A stretch of 35,681 bases of DNA, from positions 1-35,681 of the forward strand of contig CAZBDU010000056.1 in assembly GCA_964490725.1 (NCBI GenBank). Direction: 5' to 3'. The notes under the pieces are model-generated. The model saw only the letters and a program-made list of their open reading frames with translations, made no database searches and was not told the origin of the DNA. This stretch comes from CAZBDU01 sp964490725. Lineage in GTDB: Bacteria; Spirochaetota; Spirochaetia; SZUA-6; DRHE01. The first letter of the stretch is position 1, and every line of letters starts with the position of its first letter. Positions 32,294 through 35,681 of this stretch are shown here, piece by piece. A program made the position numbers and the translations under genes.

Positions 32294-33732
32294 TCCTTTC
32301 GGTGGACGTCGGGACCTCGGTGCTCAAGGCCGGGCTCATCGGCCTGGACGGGCGTCCCGCCGGCCGGGCGGAGGTGCCGGTGAGCCTGGCCGCGGGAGAG
32401 GATCCCCTGCGCTACGAGGCGGACGCCAACAACTGGATCTCCGCCCTGGCGCTGGCGGTGGCGCAGCTGGAGCTGCCCCGGGATCTCCGGGCGGTGGTGG
32501 TCAGCGGCAACGGGCCCACCCTGGTGCCGGCGGACGCAGACGCGCGCCCGCTGGACTTCGCCATGACCTGGATGGACAGGAGGGGAGGGGAGGAGGCCGC
32601 CCTCATTGCCGGGATCACCGGGGAGTACGTGGACCCGACCTTCTACCTCCCCAAGGCGTTGTGGATCTACCGCCACAACAGGCGGGTGTACGAGCGTACC
32701 CGCCACTTCATGGCCTGCCCGGAGTTCGTGGACTTCTACCTCACCGGGAACGCCTTCGCGGTGCTGCCTTCCGAGCAGTTCAGCCGCTACATCTGGACGG
32801 CGGAGCTGGTCGAGAGGCTGGGGATGGACCCGGCCAAGTTCCCTCCCTTCATCGCTCCGGGCCAGCCGGTGGGCTCCGTACGGGGGCAGGCCGAAGAGGT
32901 GCTGGGGATCCCCGCGGGCACCCCCGTGTTTGCCGGCGGCCCGGACTTCATCATGAGCCTGCTGGGCACCGCCACGGTGCGGCCCGGCAGGGCCTGCGAC
33001 CGGGCCGGCACCTCCGAAGGGATCAACCTCTGCACCGAGAGGCCGCTCCAGGACCGCCGGCTGATGTCCCTGCCCCACATCGTTCCCGGCTACCACAACG
33101 TCTCCGGAATCATCTCCACCTCGGGGAAGGCCCTGGAGTGGTTCAAGACCATCACCGGCAGGCAGCGCACGGACTACGAGAGCCTTTTTGAGGACGTGCT
33201 GCAGGTGCCGGCGGGCTCCCGGGGCCTGCTGTTCCTGCCCTACCTGGCGGGTGAGCGGGCGCCGCTGTGGGACACCCACGCCCGTGGCACCTTCATCGGC
33301 CTGACCATCAACCACGGGCGCAGGGAGATGACCCGCGCCGTGGTGGAGGCGGTGGGCTATGCGATTCGCGACGTGCTGGAGGTGATGGTGGAGAACGGCC
33401 TGGCGGTGGAGGAGCTGCGGGTCACAGGCGGCCAGGCGCGGAGCCCCTTGTGGAACCAGATCAAGGCGGATATCACCGGGCGGCGCATCCTGGTGCCGGA
33501 GAACCAGGACTCGGAGCTCCTGGGCGACGCCTGCGTGGCGCTGTTCGCCCTGGGAGAGCACGACAGCCTGGCCGAGGCGGCCGATCGGGTGGTGACCATC
33601 GGCAGGCGCTACGAGCCCCAGGGAGGGGTGGAGGCTCTGTACCGGGAGATGTTCGAGCTCTACCGGGCCTCCTACCGGGGGCTCAAGGAGGTCTTCCGGC
33701 GGCTGTCGGAGGTACCGAAGGAGGAGCCGTGA
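32290..33732 (+). CDS. FGGY-family carbohydrate kinase (xylulokinase-like)
   Basis: 480 residues from GTG 32290, overlapping the dehydrogenase (GTGA). The ATP-binding N-terminus is ILSVDVGTSVLKAGLIGLDG. The segment MTWMDRRGGEEA supplies substrate contacts, GGPDFIMSLLGTATV holds the probable catalytic Asp, and GTSEGINLCTERP follows. The second domain shows GLLFLPYLAGERAPLWD and RVTGGQARSPLWNQIKADI, both FGGY signatures. It phosphorylates a ketose or polyol; the exact sugar cannot be read from sequence. Confidence 0.93.
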   Translation: MILSVDVGTSVLKAGLIGLDGRPAGRAEVPVSLAAGEDPLRYEADANNWISALALAVAQLELPRDLRAVVVSGNGPTLVPADADARPLDFAMTWMDRRGGEEAALIAGITGEYVDPTFYLPKALWIYRHNRRVYERTRHFMACPEFVDFYLTGNAFAVLPSEQFSRYIWTAELVERLGMDPAKFPPFIAPGQPVGSVRGQAEEVLGIPAGTPVFAGGPDFIMSLLGTATVRPGRACDRAGTSEGINLCTERPLQDRRLMSLPHIVPGYHNVSGIISTSGKALEWFKTITGRQRTDYESLFEDVLQVPAGSRGLLFLPYLAGERAPLWDTHARGTFIGLTINHGRREMTRAVVEAVGYAIRDVLEVMVENGLAVEELRVTGGQARSPLWNQIKADITGRRILVPENQDSELLGDACVALFALGEHDSLAEAADRVVTIGRRYEPQGGVEALYREMFELYRASYRGLKEVFRRLSEVPKEEP

Positions 33733-34517
33733 GCGCTGGCAAGCAGATACGAATGAACGCCATCTTCCGCAAGAGCACCGGCCGCTCGGTGATCGTGGCC
33801 GTGGATCACGGCGGCATCGCCGGCCCCCTTCCGGGGATCGTGAAGCCCCGGGAGGTGGTGCGCGCCTGCCTGGAGGGGGGAGCCGACGCGGTGCTCACCA
33901 CCCGGGGGTTCGTAAGAGCGACCCTGCCGGAGTGGGACCGGCCCGTGGCGCTGGTGCTGCGCCTGACCGGAGGGTTCACCGTGCTGGGAGGGAAGTTCGA
34001 GGAGGAGCTCATCTCCAGCGTGGAGACGGCGCTGCGCTACGGCGCCGCCTGCGCGGCGGTGACCGTGAAGTTCGGCCACGAGCGCGAGGGCGGCTTCACC
34101 CGGCAGGCTTCCCTGGTGGCGGACGACTGCGACCGCTGGGCCCTGCCTCTGATGGTGGAGGCCATGGCCAGGGGACGGGACATGAAGTCCAACGACCCGG
34201 AGGGGATCAAGCTGGCCTCCCGGGCGGCGCAGGAGATCGGCGCGGACATCGTCAAGACCTACTACACCGGAGACCCGGAGAGCTTCCGGGCCGTAGTGGA
34301 GGGCTGTCCGGTGCCCGTGGTCATCCTGGGTGGGGAGAAGACCGACAGCATGGAGCAAGTCTTCCAGGAGGTGTACGGGTCCATCCAGGCCGGGGCGGCC
34401 GGCATCGCCATCGGGCGCAACATCTGGCAGCACGGCAACACCCGTGCGGTGGTGGAGAGTATGGTCGGACTGGTGCACGAGGGCTGGACGGTGCGCCAGG
34501 CCATGAGCCACCTGTAG
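33729..34517 (+). CDS. Class I DhnA/LsrF-type aldolase
   Basis: 262 residues from GTG 33729, overlapping the kinase (GTGA). The barrel begins with VIVAVDHGGIAGPLPGI (Asp26-His27). The Schiff-base lysine is Lys176 in ADIVKTYYTG. The phosphate loops are VVILGGEKTD and AGAAGIAIGRNIWQ. The family includes archaeal-type fructose-bisphosphate aldolase and the autoinducer-2 enzyme LsrF. Placed after a dehydrogenase and kinase, it would cleave the ketose phosphate made by them. It differs in class and fold details from the zinc aldolase at 25602. Confidence 0.92.
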   Translation: MSAGKQIRMNAIFRKSTGRSVIVAVDHGGIAGPLPGIVKPREVVRACLEGGADAVLTTRGFVRATLPEWDRPVALVLRLTGGFTVLGGKFEEELISSVETALRYGAACAAVTVKFGHEREGGFTRQASLVADDCDRWALPLMVEAMARGRDMKSNDPEGIKLASRAAQEIGADIVKTYYTGDPESFRAVVEGCPVPVVILGGEKTDSMEQVFQEVYGSIQAGAAGIAIGRNIWQHGNTRAVVESMVGLVHEGWTVRQAMSHL

Positions 34518-34541
34518 GGCCTGAAACACCGGAGCGTTGCC

Positions 34542-35678
34542 TTGCCCTACCTTTCCTTCGCCTCCAACTTCACCTGGGTGATGGTGATCGGGCTCCTGGG
34601 CCCTTCGATTCCCGGGATCATCGCGGACCTGGGAATCAGCTACGCCCAGGCGGGGCTCTTCTTCACCTGCCTGTCCCTGGGCTCCCTGTTCGGGACCTCC
34701 CTGGGAGGCATGGCCTCGGACCGGGTGGACCGCCGCATCCTCTTTGCCCTCATCGCCCTGCTGATGGCCGCCGGCCTGGCCGCCGTGGGGCTGGCGCCGG
34801 CCTACGGTTGGATGCTGCTGTTCGTGTTCCTGCTGAGCGTGGTGGGAGGCCCGGCCGGAACGGTGGGACAGAGCATCATGCTGAACCTCTTTCCGGAGCG
34901 GCGGGGCCGCTACCTGGCGCTGCAGACGCTCTTCTCTTCTCTGGGGAGCTTCGTAGCGCCGCTGCTGGTGGCGGTCAACTTCGCCGCCGGACTGTCCTGG
35001 CGCTGGCCCTTCCGGGAGACCGCCGGCATCGCCCTGGCGCTCTTCCTGGCGGTTCTGCTGGTGCCCCTGCAGCCGGCCCGGCATTCGGGATCGGCCCCCC
35101 GGCCCTTCCGGGCGCTGCTGGGCAACCCCAGACTGGCCCTCACGGCGGTGCTGATCCTGCTCTCGGTGGGGCCGGACCTGGGCTTCTCCTTCTGGCTGGC
35201 GGAGCACTTCCGAACGGAGCTGAAGGTGAGCCTGCGCCTGTCCAGCGCCGTGGTGAGCCTGTTCCTGGTGGGCATGATGGCCGGCCGGCTGCTCACCTCG
35301 CGGTTGCTGCGGCGCCTGGCGCCGCCGAAGATCCTGCAGGCGGCGCTGGTGCTGGCGCTGGCCGCGATGGCGGTGTTCCTTCTGGCCCCGCCGGTACCGC
35401 TGAAGCTGCTGGCGATCGTGCTGTACGGCCTGGGGGTAGCCCCGGTCTTCCCTCTGCTCATGGCGCGGGGCACGGCCACCTTTCCCGACCAGCCGGGCGC
35501 GGTGAGCGGGCTGCTGTTCGCCTGCGTGTCCCTGGGGGGAATGATCTTCCCCTTCCTCCTGGGGCTGGTGGCCGAGGCGGCGGACATCCGCAGCGCCTAC
35601 CTGGTGACCGCCGGCATCCAGCTGCTGATGCTGGTGGCGATCAACCGCTTCCCCGCCCGGGAGCCGGAGGCGGCCTGA
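34542..35678 (+). CDS. Major facilitator superfamily transporter
   Basis: 378 residues from TTG 34542 (GGAG 7 nt upstream). About 11-12 hydrophobic helices are seen. The loop between helices 2 and 3 has the MFS signature GGMASDRVDRRILFALI. The central loop is short (HSGSAPRPFRALLGNPRLAL), and a second loop (SRLLRRLAPPKIL) marks the C-terminal half. It is a compact member and may lack part of the first helix. The gene ends 3 bp before the window edge. As last gene of the operon it probably imports the polyol or ketose. Confidence 0.9.
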   Translation: MPYLSFASNFTWVMVIGLLGPSIPGIIADLGISYAQAGLFFTCLSLGSLFGTSLGGMASDRVDRRILFALIALLMAAGLAAVGLAPAYGWMLLFVFLLSVVGGPAGTVGQSIMLNLFPERRGRYLALQTLFSSLGSFVAPLLVAVNFAAGLSWRWPFRETAGIALALFLAVLLVPLQPARHSGSAPRPFRALLGNPRLALTAVLILLSVGPDLGFSFWLAEHFRTELKVSLRLSSAVVSLFLVGMMAGRLLTSRLLRRLAPPKILQAALVLALAAMAVFLLAPPVPLKLLAIVLYGLGVAPVFPLLMARGTATFPDQPGAVSGLLFACVSLGGMIFPFLLGLVAEAADIRSAYLVTAGIQLLMLVAINRFPAREPEAA

Positions 35679-35681
35679 GGC

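Overview
The window is about 66-67% GC. It has strong Shine-Dalgarno sites (AGGAGG/GGGAGG), frequent GTG and TTG starts, sigma-70 type promoters, a V-type ATPase operon and a TRAP transporter. This fits a high-GC, probably anaerobic or thermophilic Bacillota-like bacterium (Moorellia, Limnochordia or Thermaerobacter style). That placement is inference from gene content; no rRNA or marker gene fixes it.

Layout. (1) 1-1446: end of a biotin-carrier subunit and an orphan BMP-type binding protein. (2) 1479-6318: a promoter overlapped by three copies of an 18-bp TetR-type operator drives four genes: a radical-SAM-like protein without the cluster cysteines, a sigma-70 family factor, a true radical SAM enzyme and a patatin-like lipase. 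(3) 6297-6812 (minus): a small unknown protein, divergent from the next operon. (4) 6859-16557: a nine-subunit V-type ATPase operon in an unusual order (H-C-I-K-F-E-A-B-D), extended by a UspA-like protein and a stand-alone fructose-type EIIA. (5) 16595-17962 (minus): an alkaline-phosphatase-superfamily hydrolase with a likely Thr nucleophile. (6) About 18029-18919: a decayed two-gene unit (a DUF6788-like small protein and a broken partner) bounded by short inverted repeats.

(7) 18943-30604: a catabolic region of three main transcription units. These are dctPQM-usp-gntR (+), fba/aminotransferase/HAD (-) and a choline-kinase-fold kinase with a TIM-barrel protein (+). Two further HAD phosphatases lie between them. 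The three promoters share an ACCTGT-centred motif. I infer that the HutC-type GntR regulator controls all three, so import, phosphorylation, PLP chemistry, aldol cleavage and dephosphorylation may form one pathway. (8) 30724-35678: a MerR-regulated, translationally coupled operon of zinc alcohol dehydrogenase, FGGY kinase, class I aldolase and MFS transporter, which reads as a polyol or ketose catabolic route.

The strongest candidates for something undescribed are the sigma/radical-SAM/pseudo-radical-SAM/patatin operon in (2) and the operator-linked kinase/PLP/aldolase/HAD pathway in (7).
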